From: Paracidovorax wautersii | GTDB lineage: Bacteria > Pseudomonadota > Gammaproteobacteria > Burkholderiales > Burkholderiaceae_C | Assembly (NCBI RefSeq): GCF_031453675.1 | Contig: NZ_JAVIZX010000001.1 | Location: 3,618,001-3,682,000 of the forward strand | Direction of reading: 5' to 3' | Length of the DNA stretch: 64,000 bases | Part shown: positions 51,405-59,757 of the stretch, piece after piece | Position numbering within the stretch: the first letter of the stretch is position 1 | Layout of the letters: each line of letters opens with the position of its first letter | Translations under genes and position numbers: made by a program | The notes under the pieces: model-generated | The model's database searches: none | What the model was told of the DNA's origin: nothing | What the model saw: only the letters and a program-made list of their open reading frames with translations

Positions 51405-52241
51405 ATGAGCAGCCTCATTCATCAGGCCTTGCAGCAAGAAGCAGACGGTCTGATCCAGGCCTGGATGGAGCAGGCCCGCATCGCGAGCCCCAACTTGGCC
51501 AAATCCGCCTCTAGGGAGGCAGGCGAACTGCTCGACGGCGTGCGGCAGGCCTTGGCTGCAGGGGCGGACCCCACGCAGTTTTCCTCCCAGGCCTGGGCGT
51601 CGCCCCGGCAGATGCTGGAGGAACTGTCGCGGTCCCGCGCTGCACAGGGCCACAGCGCAGGCGATACCAGCAATTTCATCCTGTCGCTCAAACGACCCCT
51701 GTTCGCACATGTCCAGAGCAAGCCGGCAGCGGACACCTCTGCCACCATCGATGCGATCTGGGCCGCGACCTTGCTGGTGGATAGCATGGCCCAGCATACC
51801 GTCACGACCTTCCAGCGGGCACGGGAGGAAATCATCGTCCGCCAGCAGGAAGAGCTCCTGGAACTGTCTACGCCTGTCGTCAAGTTGTGGGACGGCATCC
51901 TGGCCGTTCCCATGATCGGCACGCTCGATAGCAACCGAACTCAGGTGGTGATGGAAACCCTGCTGCAAAAGATCGTTGAAACCGAGTCCGAACTCGCGAT
52001 CATCGACATCACGGGCGTGCCGACGGTGGACACCCTGGTTGCGCAGCATCTGTTGAAGACGGTGACGGCCATCCGCCTCATGGGAGCAGACTGCATCATC
52101 AGCGGCATCCGGCCGCAGATCGCTCAAACGATCGTGCATCTGGGCATCGATCTGAAGGACATCAGCACTAAGGCCACCTTGGCCGACGCCCTCGCACTGG
52201 CACTGCAGAAAACCGGCTGGGGCGTCAGCCTGCGCGTTTGA
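51405..52241 (+). CDS. RsbR-type stressosome scaffold (RsbRD N-domain + STAS)
   Basis: A 278-residue protein. Residues 1-140 form a helical RsbRD-type sensory domain, a linker helix follows, and a STAS domain spans about 155-270. The STAS has LAVPMIGTLDSNRT and IDITGVPTVDTLVA; S176/T179 and T210 occupy the positions phosphorylated in Bacillus RsbR. It should co-assemble with RsbS and sequester the RsbT kinase until stress. The ATG at 51405 lacks a close SD. First gene of the signalling operon. Confidence 0.9.
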   Translation: MSSLIHQALQQEADGLIQAWMEQARIASPNLAKSASREAGELLDGVRQALAAGADPTQFSSQAWASPRQMLEELSRSRAAQGHSAGDTSNFILSLKRPLFAHVQSKPAADTSATIDAIWAATLLVDSMAQHTVTTFQRAREEIIVRQQEELLELSTPVVKLWDGILAVPMIGTLDSNRTQVVMETLLQKIVETESELAIIDITGVPTVDTLVAQHLLKTVTAIRLMGADCIISGIRPQIAQTIVHLGIDLKDISTKATLADALALALQKTGWGVSLRV

Positions 52242-52251
52242 GGTACCAACG

Positions 52252-52626
52252 ATGGAACGTGTACCAATCTTGCGCATGGGCAAGGTCTTGTTGGTGTCCA
52301 TCCAGATCGACATGCAGGACCAGACAGCCGTGGCCCTGCAGAACGACTTGGCGGAACGGATCTCACAGACCGGCGCCACGGGCGTGCTGATCGATATCTC
52401 CGCGCTGGAGATCGTGGATTCTTTCGTGGGGCGCATGCTGGTGAGCATCTCCGGCATCGCCCGTGTCCTTTCGGCCACGGCGGTGGTGGTGGGCATGCAG
52501 CCCGCCGTCGCCATCACGCTGGTGGAGCTAGGGCTGTCGCTGGAGGGCGTGCGAACCGCGCTCTCCGTCGAGCGCGGCATGGCGCTGCTGCAGCGTGCCA
52601 CACCGGGGACCGATCTTGAGCAATGA
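52252..52626 (+). CDS. rsbS: RsbS-type STAS stressosome protein
   Basis: A 124-residue single STAS domain. The core IDISALEIVDSFVGRML carries S57, matching the serine phosphorylated by RsbT in Bacillus RsbS. RMGKVLLVSIQIDMQD and VVVGMQPAVAITLVELG are typical. It forms the stressosome core with RsbR. It lies 10 nt after rsbR and overlaps the rsbT frame. Confidence 0.93.
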   Translation: MERVPILRMGKVLLVSIQIDMQDQTAVALQNDLAERISQTGATGVLIDISALEIVDSFVGRMLVSISGIARVLSATAVVVGMQPAVAITLVELGLSLEGVRTALSVERGMALLQRATPGTDLEQ

Positions 52627-53020
52627 ACGCAGCGGCGAGATGCCCCTGGGATCCGAGCAGCACATCGTCGTGAGCCGGCAGACTGTGCGCAGCTTGTGCC
52701 AGGCGCTCAAGTTCTCGCTGGTCGACCAGACGAAGATGGTGACGGCGGCCAGTGAACTGTCCCGCAACACGCTGATCCACGGCGGCGGCGGCCGCATGCG
52801 CTGGGAAGTTCTTGACCGCGCCGGGCGCGCAGGACTTCAGCTCATCTTCGAGGATGAGGGGCCCGGCATTGCGGACATGCGGCTGGCCATGTCGGACGGC
52901 TACACCACGGGCTCGGGCATGGGTCTGGGCTTGCCAGGCAGCAAGCGGCTGGTGAACGACTTCGAGATCCAATCCGCGCCCGGCCAAGGCACCCGAGTGA
53001 GCATCACCAAGTGGAAGTGA
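52616..53020 (+). CDS. rsbT: RsbT-type serine/threonine kinase (HATPase fold)
   Basis: About 134 residues from a TTG at 52616, or 126 from the ATG at 52640. ATP-binding boxes are ASELSRNTLIHGGGG (N box), DEGPGIAD (G1) and GSGMGLGLPGSKRL (G2). In Bacillus this kinase phosphorylates RsbR and RsbS, leaves the complex and activates the downstream RsbU phosphatase. Here its target is likely one of the adjacent proteins, as there is no RsbU-like gene with a linker domain. Confidence 0.9.
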   Translation: MSNERSGEMPLGSEQHIVVSRQTVRSLCQALKFSLVDQTKMVTAASELSRNTLIHGGGGRMRWEVLDRAGRAGLQLIFEDEGPGIADMRLAMSDGYTTGSGMGLGLPGSKRLVNDFEIQSAPGQGTRVSITKWK

Positions 53021-54021
53021 TTCGCGGATGGGGCCACAAGGCCTTTCCCATCGGAGACGCAAGCAGGGTAGGGGAGGTTCGCCGGCACGTCGCCCAGTTG
53101 GCGGCGGCGCAGGGCTGGACCGATACCGACGCAGGGCGCTTGGCCATCGTCGCGACCGAGCTGGCAACCAACCTGCTGCGCCACGCCAGGGAGGGCCAAA
53201 TGTGGGTCGCTCTCCGTGCTCCCTTCGATGAGATCGAGGTCATCGCCGTCGACCGCGGTCCGGGTATCGAGAATGTGACCGAGGCCATGCGGGATGGTGC
53301 GTCGACGCGCCAGGATTCGGCCGGTACCGGCCTGGGCGCGCTGGCGCGGCTGGCTGACGACTTCGATCTGCTGAGCTCGCCCGCGGGCACGATTGGCGTC
53401 GCCCGGGTGAGACCGGTCGGCGCTGCCCGCACCGTGCTGTCGCGCAAACTGGGGGCGGTCTGCCTCGCTGTCCCGCCTGAGCCGGTCAGCGGGGACGCAT
53501 GGGCGTTGAGCGAAGACGGTGGCCAGTCCACGGTAATAGTGGCCGACGGACTGGGACACGGAGTGCTGGCGGCGGAGGCGGCTCAGGCTGCCTTGGGCGC
53601 GTTCGCAGAAGTGCCGTCCGAGCCATTGGACCGGGTGCTGCATCGGTGCCATGGAGCGCTCCAGGGGACACGGGGCGCGGCCGTGCTCGCCGTCCGCACC
53701 CTGGCGGATGCGCTGCAGTCCTGCGGAGCAGGCAATGTGGCGGCACGGGTCTTCACAGGCCTTGGCGAGCGTTCGCTCATGGGCCAGCATGGCACGGTCG
53801 GTCTGCAGATCCCGACGCTATTGGTGTCCTCGCAGGAGAGGCCCCAGCACAGCGCCCTGGTCATGTACACCGACGGCATCACGACGCGCTGGCAAACCAA
53901 GGACTATGCTGGGCTGCTGGCGCGGGACGCCACGCTGCTCGCCGCGGCCATACTCTGGCACAACACACGGAGCCGGGACGACGCGACGGTGATCGTCTTG
54001 CAAGCCGAGGAGGCGCTATGA
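53017..54021 (+). CDS. Fused HATPase (RsbT/RsbW-like) and SpoIIE-type PP2C phosphatase
   Basis: 334 residues from a GTG overlapping the rsbT stop by 4 nt. Residues about 1-130 are a second HATPase domain (VATELATNLLRHA, DRGPGIEN, GTGLGALARLAD). About 140-334 form a small PP2C/SpoIIE domain (VIVADGLGHG, VMYTDGIT, SRDDATVIVL). The phosphatase resembles RsbX, which resets the stressosome by dephosphorylating RsbR and RsbS. The fused HATPase half could act as a kinase or docking domain. Confidence 0.87.
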   Translation: MIRGWGHKAFPIGDASRVGEVRRHVAQLAAAQGWTDTDAGRLAIVATELATNLLRHAREGQMWVALRAPFDEIEVIAVDRGPGIENVTEAMRDGASTRQDSAGTGLGALARLADDFDLLSSPAGTIGVARVRPVGAARTVLSRKLGAVCLAVPPEPVSGDAWALSEDGGQSTVIVADGLGHGVLAAEAAQAALGAFAEVPSEPLDRVLHRCHGALQGTRGAAVLAVRTLADALQSCGAGNVAARVFTGLGERSLMGQHGTVGLQIPTLLVSSQERPQHSALVMYTDGITTRWQTKDYAGLLARDATLLAAAILWHNTRSRDDATVIVLQAEEAL

Positions 54022-54869
54022 GCAATGACGACCTGAAAGCCCGATTGGCGTCCACGCAGGCAGAGGTCGACGCACTGAGGGAGGAGCTCGAAGAGACCAA
54101 TCGGGGTGTCGTGGCGCTCTATGCGGAGCTCGACGAACAGGCCGACCAGTTGCGCAAGGCCACCGAGCTCAAGAGCCGGTTCCTTTCGTACATGAGCCAC
54201 GAGTTCCGCACGCCCATCGGCGCGATCCGCAGCAACACCCGCCTTCTGCTGGACCATGTCGACGGCCCGCTGACCGAGGAGCAGACCCGGCAGGTCCGGT
54301 TCATTCAGGATACCGCGGCGGAGTTTGCAGAGATGGTGGACGATCTGCTGGACCTGGCCAAGATAGAGGCTGGCAGGCTCGACATCTCACCCGCGTGGTT
54401 CGAGATGATGGACCTGTTCTCCGCCTTGCGCGGCATGTTCAGGCCGGTGCTGCACAACGGAGCCCTCAGCCTTGTTTTCGAGGAGCCGGGCAACCTACCT
54501 CGGCTATTCACGGACGACCGCAAGCTGTCGCACATTCTGCGCAACTTCATTTCGAACGCCCTGAAATTCACGCCGCAGGGCGAGGTGCGCATTTCGGCCC
54601 GGCTGGTCGAGGGCGACCGCGTTCGCTTTTCCGTTTCAGACACCGGAATCGGCATTGCTCCGGAGTTTCTGGGGGCGCTCTTCAACGATTTCTCCCAGGT
54701 GGACTCCCCGGTCCAGAAACGGTTGCGCGGTACGGGCCTGGGGCTGGCGCTGTCGCGCCGCCTCGCCCAATTGCTCGGTGGAGATGTCGACGTGGAAAGT
54801 ACGCCGGGAGTAGGGTCCACCTTCTCGGTGGTGGTTCCAGTGCAGCTACCGCATGCGGAGGCCGGATGA
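54018..54869 (+). CDS. Soluble sensor histidine kinase
   Basis: A 283-residue kinase with no membrane segment. Residues 1-50 are a coiled coil (TQAEVDALREELEETNRGVV) that follows the usual stressosome output linker. HisKA has H61 in SHEFRTP, and HATPase shows NALKFTP, DTGIGIAP and GTGLGLALSRR. The ATGA overlap with the phosphatase gene indicates co-translation, so its input is probably the stressosome rather than a periplasmic signal. Confidence 0.92.
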   Translation: MSNDDLKARLASTQAEVDALREELEETNRGVVALYAELDEQADQLRKATELKSRFLSYMSHEFRTPIGAIRSNTRLLLDHVDGPLTEEQTRQVRFIQDTAAEFAEMVDDLLDLAKIEAGRLDISPAWFEMMDLFSALRGMFRPVLHNGALSLVFEEPGNLPRLFTDDRKLSHILRNFISNALKFTPQGEVRISARLVEGDRVRFSVSDTGIGIAPEFLGALFNDFSQVDSPVQKRLRGTGLGLALSRRLAQLLGGDVDVESTPGVGSTFSVVVPVQLPHAEAG

Positions 54870-54902
54870 CCCGAGCGCATCGGCAAGAAGGGAAGGGCCA
54901 TC

Positions 54903-56855
54903 ATGGCTAGAAACACGTCCGGGCTGATCGCGCCCACCTTCGACCGCAGCCGTCACACTATCTTGGTGGTAGACGACAACCCGGCCACCCGGTATTCGAC
55001 CGAACGCGTCATCCGCGCTGCGGGCTTCCAGACGGTGGAGGCAGAGACGGGCGCAACAGCGATTACGTTAGCGCAAACCAACGTTTCCGCAGTGGTTCTG
55101 GATGTGCATCTGCCGGACATGTCCGGATTCGACGTCTGCCGGGCACTGCGGGGTCACCGGGACACCAGCCGGATCCCGGTCGTCCATCTGTCTGCCGCCT
55201 ATGTCGAAAGCGCCCACCAAGTCGCGGGGCTCAATGCAGGCGCCGACGCCTACATGGTGCACCCGGTCGAGCCGCAACTGCTGGTCGCCACCTTGCAGGC
55301 GCTGATCCGCGCCCGGCTGGCGGAAGACAGTCTGCGACGCAGTGAATCGAGGTTTCGCGCCATCTACGACCGCGCACCAGCGGCGATGCTGCTGGTGAAC
55401 GGAGCAGGGCATATCGCAGACGCCAATGCCCAGGCGCTGGCTCTGTTGCAAAGGACGCGCCAGGACATCCTCGGCCAGGCGCTCGTCCATTTCGTGCCGC
55501 CACCTTGGGCTGACAGTGCGGCCCTGCACCTGGCCGCCTCTGCCGGGCAGTCGTGGCAAGGCGAGTTTCCGCTCATCACTGCAGACGACACGGAGCGGAT
55601 GATCGAGTGGAATTTCTCGGAACCCGTCGAAGCCGACATCCGTCTCGCGATCGCCCAGGATCTGACGGAGTCGCTGGAGCTGCAGCGGCAGCGCGAGGAG
55701 TTGCTGGAGCGTGAGCAGGCCGCCCGCGTGCTTGCCGAGCGCCACAGCCGCACCAAGGACGATTTCGTCGCCGTGCTTTCGCATGAACTACGTACTCCAT
55801 TGACGCTGCTCAGCGGTTGGGCGCACATGCTCAAGCGGCCGAACCTCAGCGAAGACATGCTCAGCCGGGGCATTGATGCCATAGAGAAAGGGGTCAAGGC
55901 CCAAAGTCGCATCATCTCCGACATCCTGGACATCTCCCGTCTCAGTGCTGGGAAGCTGCACCTGCACCGCGAGGCGGCCGATGTAGATGCGCTCACACAA
56001 CAGAGCCTGGATGCACTGCGGGACCCTGCCAACGCGAAAGAAGTCTCGGTCCGTTTCCAGCCCAGCGGCAGCCAATGTGCGGCTTGGCTCGACATCACGC
56101 GCTTTCAGCAAATTGTGTGGAACCTGGTCACCAATTCCATCAAGTTCTCGGAGCGGGGCGGTACGGTGCATGTCACCCTGCAAAGAGAAGGTGATGTCTT
56201 GCAGCTGCAGGTGCGCGACCAGGGCGCAGGCATCTCTCCGGAGTTTTTGCCCCACATCTTCGAGCGATTTTCCCAGGACAGCGCACCGGACGTGCGGGGA
56301 CACGGTGGTCTGGGCCTTGGCCTGTCGATCGTTAAGCATCTGGCCGAACTCCACGGTGGCTCGGTAACCGCCCACAGCGCGGGCCGGAACGAGGGCGCAA
56401 CCATGACCGTTGTGCTGCAGGTGGGCGAAGGCGATCTCGCTAACCCTTCGGAACCAGCTGACCAGACAGCACCGACAGGCAACCTTCGCGGCAAGGATGT
56501 GCTGGTGGTGGAAGACAACCAGGACACAAGCGAGATGCTGCGACTGGTGCTGACCGACCAAGGCGCGAGCGTCCGCATCGCAGAGGACTTCGATGCCGGC
56601 ATGTCGCAGCTACATGCACAGTGGCCGGACTTGCTTATCAGCGATATTGGGCTGCCAGGCAAGGACGGGTACCAACTGATCCAGGCGGTCCGCTCAGCCG
56701 AACTTGAGCATGCAGGTACCACGCGGCTCCGGGCTGTCGCGCTCAGCGCCTTCGCTAGGGAACAGGACAAGTCAAAGGCGCTGGCGGCAGGGTTCGACGT
56801 CCATTTGTCCAAGCCGTTGCAGCCGCATCTGCTGGTTCGGGCGCTGTGCGCATAG
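54903..56855 (+). CDS. Hybrid histidine kinase (REC-PAS-HisKA-HATPase-REC)
   Basis: A 650-residue soluble protein. The first receiver spans about 18-135 with phospho-acceptor D67 (VLDVHLPDMSG). A PAS domain spans about 155-270 and HisKA has H294 in LSHELRTPL. HATPase shows NSIKFSERGG, DQGAGISP and GLGLGLSIVKHL. The second receiver has D581 (LLISDIGLPGKDGYQ). The N-terminal receiver lets the upstream kinase pass phosphate to it, a phosphorelay layout. It lies 33 nt after that kinase. Confidence 0.94.
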   Translation: MARNTSGLIAPTFDRSRHTILVVDDNPATRYSTERVIRAAGFQTVEAETGATAITLAQTNVSAVVLDVHLPDMSGFDVCRALRGHRDTSRIPVVHLSAAYVESAHQVAGLNAGADAYMVHPVEPQLLVATLQALIRARLAEDSLRRSESRFRAIYDRAPAAMLLVNGAGHIADANAQALALLQRTRQDILGQALVHFVPPPWADSAALHLAASAGQSWQGEFPLITADDTERMIEWNFSEPVEADIRLAIAQDLTESLELQRQREELLEREQAARVLAERHSRTKDDFVAVLSHELRTPLTLLSGWAHMLKRPNLSEDMLSRGIDAIEKGVKAQSRIISDILDISRLSAGKLHLHREAADVDALTQQSLDALRDPANAKEVSVRFQPSGSQCAAWLDITRFQQIVWNLVTNSIKFSERGGTVHVTLQREGDVLQLQVRDQGAGISPEFLPHIFERFSQDSAPDVRGHGGLGLGLSIVKHLAELHGGSVTAHSAGRNEGATMTVVLQVGEGDLANPSEPADQTAPTGNLRGKDVLVVEDNQDTSEMLRLVLTDQGASVRIAEDFDAGMSQLHAQWPDLLISDIGLPGKDGYQLIQAVRSAELEHAGTTRLRAVALSAFAREQDKSKALAAGFDVHLSKPLQPHLLVRALCA

Positions 56856-56904
56856 CGTTTCAGAGAAAGGGTGTGGAGGTCGTGCGACGCGCCACACCAT
56901 CCTC

Positions 56905-56960
56905 CACCTCAAGTTTATATATTTAACATAATATACATCGTATCTAGTAATGTAGCGTTT
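56905..56960 (+). promoter_or_regulatory. AT-rich promoter region before the LuxR-type regulator
   Basis: The gap between the hybrid kinase and the regulator contains a strongly AT-rich run at about 56911-56950 (TTTATATATTTAACATAATA), unlike anything around it. It could be a separate promoter for the regulator. The exact -10 is not fixed by eye. Confidence 0.45.
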
Positions 56961-57119
56961 GCGGTAGTTATCGCCGCTGGTTACTCGTGGTCGTCTCCTA
57001 CATCCTGCCGGCAGGCTTGGCGGCACACTCCCCGTCCATCGGACCCACGTTGCCAACAGACGATCAATCGATCAGCGCGGGCCAGAAGTGAACCATCAGT
57101 ACCTGGAAGGGAAACATCT

Positions 57120-57752
57120 GTGATCAAAATCGGCCTTGTTGACGACCACGCCATCGTTCGCTCGGGACTGCGCCAGTATTTGTCCGAGCACGTGGACATG
57201 CGGGTTGTGGGAGAGGCTTCGAATGGCCGGGAGGCTATCGACCTGATCAGGGCACACGACATCGACGTGCTGATCATGGACCTGTCCATGCCGGGACAAG
57301 GCGGTCTGGACGCTATCCCCATGCTGCGGGCCAAGGCGCCGGACATGGGCATCCTGATTCTGACCGGCCACCCCGAAGAGCACTACGCCATCAACCTGAT
57401 CCGTCAGGGCGCCAGCGGCTTTCTGAACAAGGAATGCGATCCCAAAGAGATCCTGGAAGCCATCCGGACCATCGCGCTGGGCCGCCGCTACCTGACGCCA
57501 GCCGTGGCCGACCTCCTCGCCCAACAGCTCAACCGCAAGGACGATGTGCCGCCACACGAGCAACTGTCGGAGCGGGAATTCCAGGTGTTCCTCAAGCTGG
57601 CCAAGGGCGAAACCGCGGGGGCCATCGCCAACGCGCTGTCGCTCAGCGTGAAGACCGTCAGCACCTACCGTACGCGCCTGATGGAAAAAATGGCGCTGTC
57701 TTCCAACAGCGATCTGACGTACTACGCGCTCAAGAACCAGTTGATCGACTGA
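57120..57752 (+). CDS. NarL/FixJ-type response regulator
   Basis: 210 residues from a GTG at 57120 with GGAAGGGA upstream. The receiver has D54 in IMDLSMPGQGG, and the LuxR-type HTH at about 145-205 has LSEREFQVFLKLAKGETAGAIA and VKTVSTYRTRLMEKM. This is the only DNA-binding output in the stressosome-kinase cluster, so it is the likely end point of the relay. Its targets are unknown; the glg/tre operon is a natural candidate. Confidence 0.94.
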   Translation: MIKIGLVDDHAIVRSGLRQYLSEHVDMRVVGEASNGREAIDLIRAHDIDVLIMDLSMPGQGGLDAIPMLRAKAPDMGILILTGHPEEHYAINLIRQGASGFLNKECDPKEILEAIRTIALGRRYLTPAVADLLAQQLNRKDDVPPHEQLSEREFQVFLKLAKGETAGAIANALSLSVKTVSTYRTRLMEKMALSSNSDLTYYALKNQLID

Positions 57753-57799
57753 GCGGCACGTCCAGGGGCGGATGATCTCCTCTGGTTCGACAAGAATTT

Positions 57800-57832
57800 G
57801 GGGGCGTGGCCGCAGCGGCACACGCCCCTTTT
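57800..57832 (+). terminator. Rho-independent terminator after the LuxR-type regulator
   Basis: Stem GGGGCGTG / CACGCCCC, with an inner GCC/GGC pairing in the loop, followed by T-rich sequence. Confidence 0.9.
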
Positions 57833-57842
57833 CCTTTTTTGA

Positions 57843-57856
57843 TTGACTGAAATCAA
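57843..57856 (+). promoter_or_regulatory. FNR/DNR-type box before the NO module
   Basis: TTGAC-TGAA-ATCAA has one mismatch to TTGAT-N4-ATCAA. It is centred about 66 nt before the DUF2249 start, with a -10-like TATGAT at 57872-57877 downstream. It implies low-oxygen or NO-responsive activation. Confidence 0.75.
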
Positions 57857-57883
57857 ATCTGAAGACGGGCGTATGATCACAAT

Positions 57884-57904
57884 AGATTCATATTTAATGA
57901 ATCT
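57884..57904. promoter_or_regulatory. NsrR-like operator
   Basis: The dyad AGATTCAT-ATTTA-ATGAATCT has perfect 8-nt arms and the 21-nt span and AGAT-CAT / ATG-ATCT layout of the NsrR consensus. It overlaps the probable transcription start, so it suits repression by the NO-sensing Fe-S repressor NsrR. Confidence 0.7.
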
Positions 57905-57915
57905 TAAAGGTCGCC

Positions 57916-58203
57916 ATGTCTTCTGTCGTCTCTCACCCCGTAGTCGATGTCCGCGCTATCGCTCCTCAGGACAGGCACTCGCTGATCTTCTCGACCTTCC
58001 AGTCGCTGGCTGCAGGTGGCGCCATGGAACTGGTGAACGATCACGACCCCCTGCCCCTTCACGCCCAGTTCCAGGCCCGGCAGCCGGGGCGGTTTGACTG
58101 GGAGTATCTGCAGAATGGGCCGGACCTTTGGCGCGTTCGTATCAGCAAGCGTGCCTCCGGACATGCGAGCGGTCAGTGCTGCGGCTCCTGCGGCGGAGCT
58201 TGA
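57916..58203 (+). CDS. DUF2249 domain protein
   Basis: A 95-residue protein. The DUF2249 core is LPLHAQFQARQPGRFDWEYLQNGPDLWRV with DHDPLPL, and a C-terminal CCGSCGG motif could bind a metal or Fe-S species. Such proteins are often encoded with NnrS, hemerythrin and nitrogen-oxide genes. Being first behind the FNR and NsrR sites, it opens the NO module. The biochemical role is unknown. Confidence 0.85.
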   Translation: MSSVVSHPVVDVRAIAPQDRHSLIFSTFQSLAAGGAMELVNDHDPLPLHAQFQARQPGRFDWEYLQNGPDLWRVRISKRASGHASGQCCGSCGGA

Positions 58204-58246
58204 GGCGTTCCTCAAGCGCTCCTGCCCCATCCCCCGGGAACACCCC

Positions 58247-58597
58247 ATGGACAATCACAGTCACCCTGCACCGGCGCCCTTCGCTTACGACGGCCCCGTC
58301 CCGTTGCAGGCCCCCATCCTCACGGCGCTGCGGCGGGTCGTCGACCCGGAGGTGGCACTGAACATCGTAGATGTGGGCCTGGTCTATGCCGTCACCGCCC
58401 GCCCCGGCGAGGTCCACGTGCGCATGACCATGACCTCGGCGGCTTGCCCGGTAGCGGACGTCATCATGGAAGACGTTCAATGGGAATTGTCCCAGGTCTT
58501 GCCGGAAGGAACGCGGATCGATCTGGAACTGGTGTGGGAACCGCCCTGGTCGCCCGATCGCATGAGTGAGCGCGCCAAGGGTTTCATGGGATGGTGA
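58247..58597 (+). CDS. MIP18/PaaD-like metal-sulfur cluster assembly factor
   Basis: 116 residues from the ATG at 58247. A DUF59/MIP18 domain is shown by LRRVVDPEVALNIVDVGLVY, VRMTMTSAACPVADVI (conserved Cys) and the ending PWSPDRMSERAKGFMGW. These proteins help assemble or repair Fe-S clusters, fitting NO damage to such clusters. It overlaps the next membrane gene by 7 nt. Confidence 0.85.
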   Translation: MDNHSHPAPAPFAYDGPVPLQAPILTALRRVVDPEVALNIVDVGLVYAVTARPGEVHVRMTMTSAACPVADVIMEDVQWELSQVLPEGTRIDLELVWEPPWSPDRMSERAKGFMGW

Positions 58598-59757
58598 ACA
58601 CCTCGGCCCCTTCACTGCGCGGGGCAGGACCCGTGTCCAGGATCGCTCTGCGCCTCGTGTTTGCGCTGGTGGTCGGTATGGGGCTGCTGGCCGGCATCGC
58701 CGGCGGTCTGCTGCGGGTCGGCATCGCATGGGGGGATGAGCGTGCGATCGCCGTGCTGCAACGCGCCGCCGTGGACCACGCCTTCCTGATGGTGTGTGCC
58801 TTCATGGGCACGGTGATCGGCATCGAGCGCGCGATAGCGCTCCGGCGTGGCTGGGCCTTTCTTGCGCCGGCGTGTACGGCGGCGGGCGGCGCAGCCCTGT
58901 TGTGCGGCGCACGGCCTGCGGCACTGTGGCTGGCGGTGGCCGGCTCGGTCGTGTTCGTGGGGGTCAATGGGGCCGTGGTGGCCCGGCAGCGGGCTGACCA
59001 CACCATGCTGCTGCTCGTGGCGGCAGTGGCCTGGGTGATGGCCAACCTGGCACATGCGCTTGCGCTGCAGCCGGGGGCGGTGGTTCCGCTGTGGCTCAGC
59101 CTGCTGGTGCTCACCATCGCGGCCGAACGCCTCGAAATGGCGCGACTGATGCGCCGCCGCCCCGGCGCGACAGCGTGGCTTTATGGAATCGTTGCGGTTC
59201 TGCTGGCGGGCGCAGTCGCGTCGGGTTTCCGCCCGACAGCCGGCGGCGTCGCCTACGGCGGCGGCCTGCTGGCCCTGGCGTGCTGGCTGGCGGTCTTCGA
59301 CATCGCCCGGCGCACCGTGCGAGCGCAGGGCCTCAGCCGCTACATGGCCGTCTGCCTGCTGTCGGGTTACGGGTGGCTGGCTGTGGCCGGCGCGGCTTGG
59401 ATCGCCATGGCACTGGGCCAGGGCATCCGCGACACGGCCCTGCACGCGCTCGCCCTGGGCTTCGTCTTCAGCATGGTGATGGGCCATGCACCCGTCATTC
59501 TTCCCGCCGTGGCCCGCGTCAAGCTGGCTTATGGATGGGCGTTCTATCTTCCGCTGCTAGCCTTGCACCTGACGCTGATCTGGCGTCTGGGGGCCGGGCA
59601 TTTCGACGGCCAGGCCCAGGCGCTCGGCGCCCTGGGCAATGCCGTGGCGATCGCGCTGTTCGCCGCCACCGTCTTGGCGGCCGCCTTGCTGTGGCGTTGG
59701 CGCGCGTCGCGGCTTTCTCATCCCTCGTCCCGCCATGGCACACCTCATGTCCATTGA
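58591..59757 (+). CDS. NnrS-related polytopic membrane protein
   Basis: A 388-residue, strongly hydrophobic protein with about 10-12 membrane segments. Features include DHAFLMVCAFMGTVIGIERAIA near the second helix and HALALGFVFSMVMGHAPVILP further on. Histidines in these segments could bind heme or metal, as in NnrS. It is co-translated with the MIP18 and NnrS genes. No function is assigned beyond the NO-stress context. Confidence 0.75.
   Translation: MVNTSAPSLRGAGPVSRIALRLVFALVVGMGLLAGIAGGLLRVGIAWGDERAIAVLQRAAVDHAFLMVCAFMGTVIGIERAIALRRGWAFLAPACTAAGGAALLCGARPAALWLAVAGSVVFVGVNGAVVARQRADHTMLLLVAAVAWVMANLAHALALQPGAVVPLWLSLLVLTIAAERLEMARLMRRRPGATAWLYGIVAVLLAGAVASGFRPTAGGVAYGGGLLALACWLAVFDIARRTVRAQGLSRYMAVCLLSGYGWLAVAGAAWIAMALGQGIRDTALHALALGFVFSMVMGHAPVILPAVARVKLAYGWAFYLPLLALHLTLIWRLGAGHFDGQAQALGALGNAVAIALFAATVLAAALLWRWRASRLSHPSSRHGTPHVH

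Noticed and set aside
57843-58097. An 84-codon plus-strand frame covering the FNR and NsrR sites
   Set aside because: It overlaps the promoter elements and most of the DUF2249 gene in another frame, and has no recognisable protein character.
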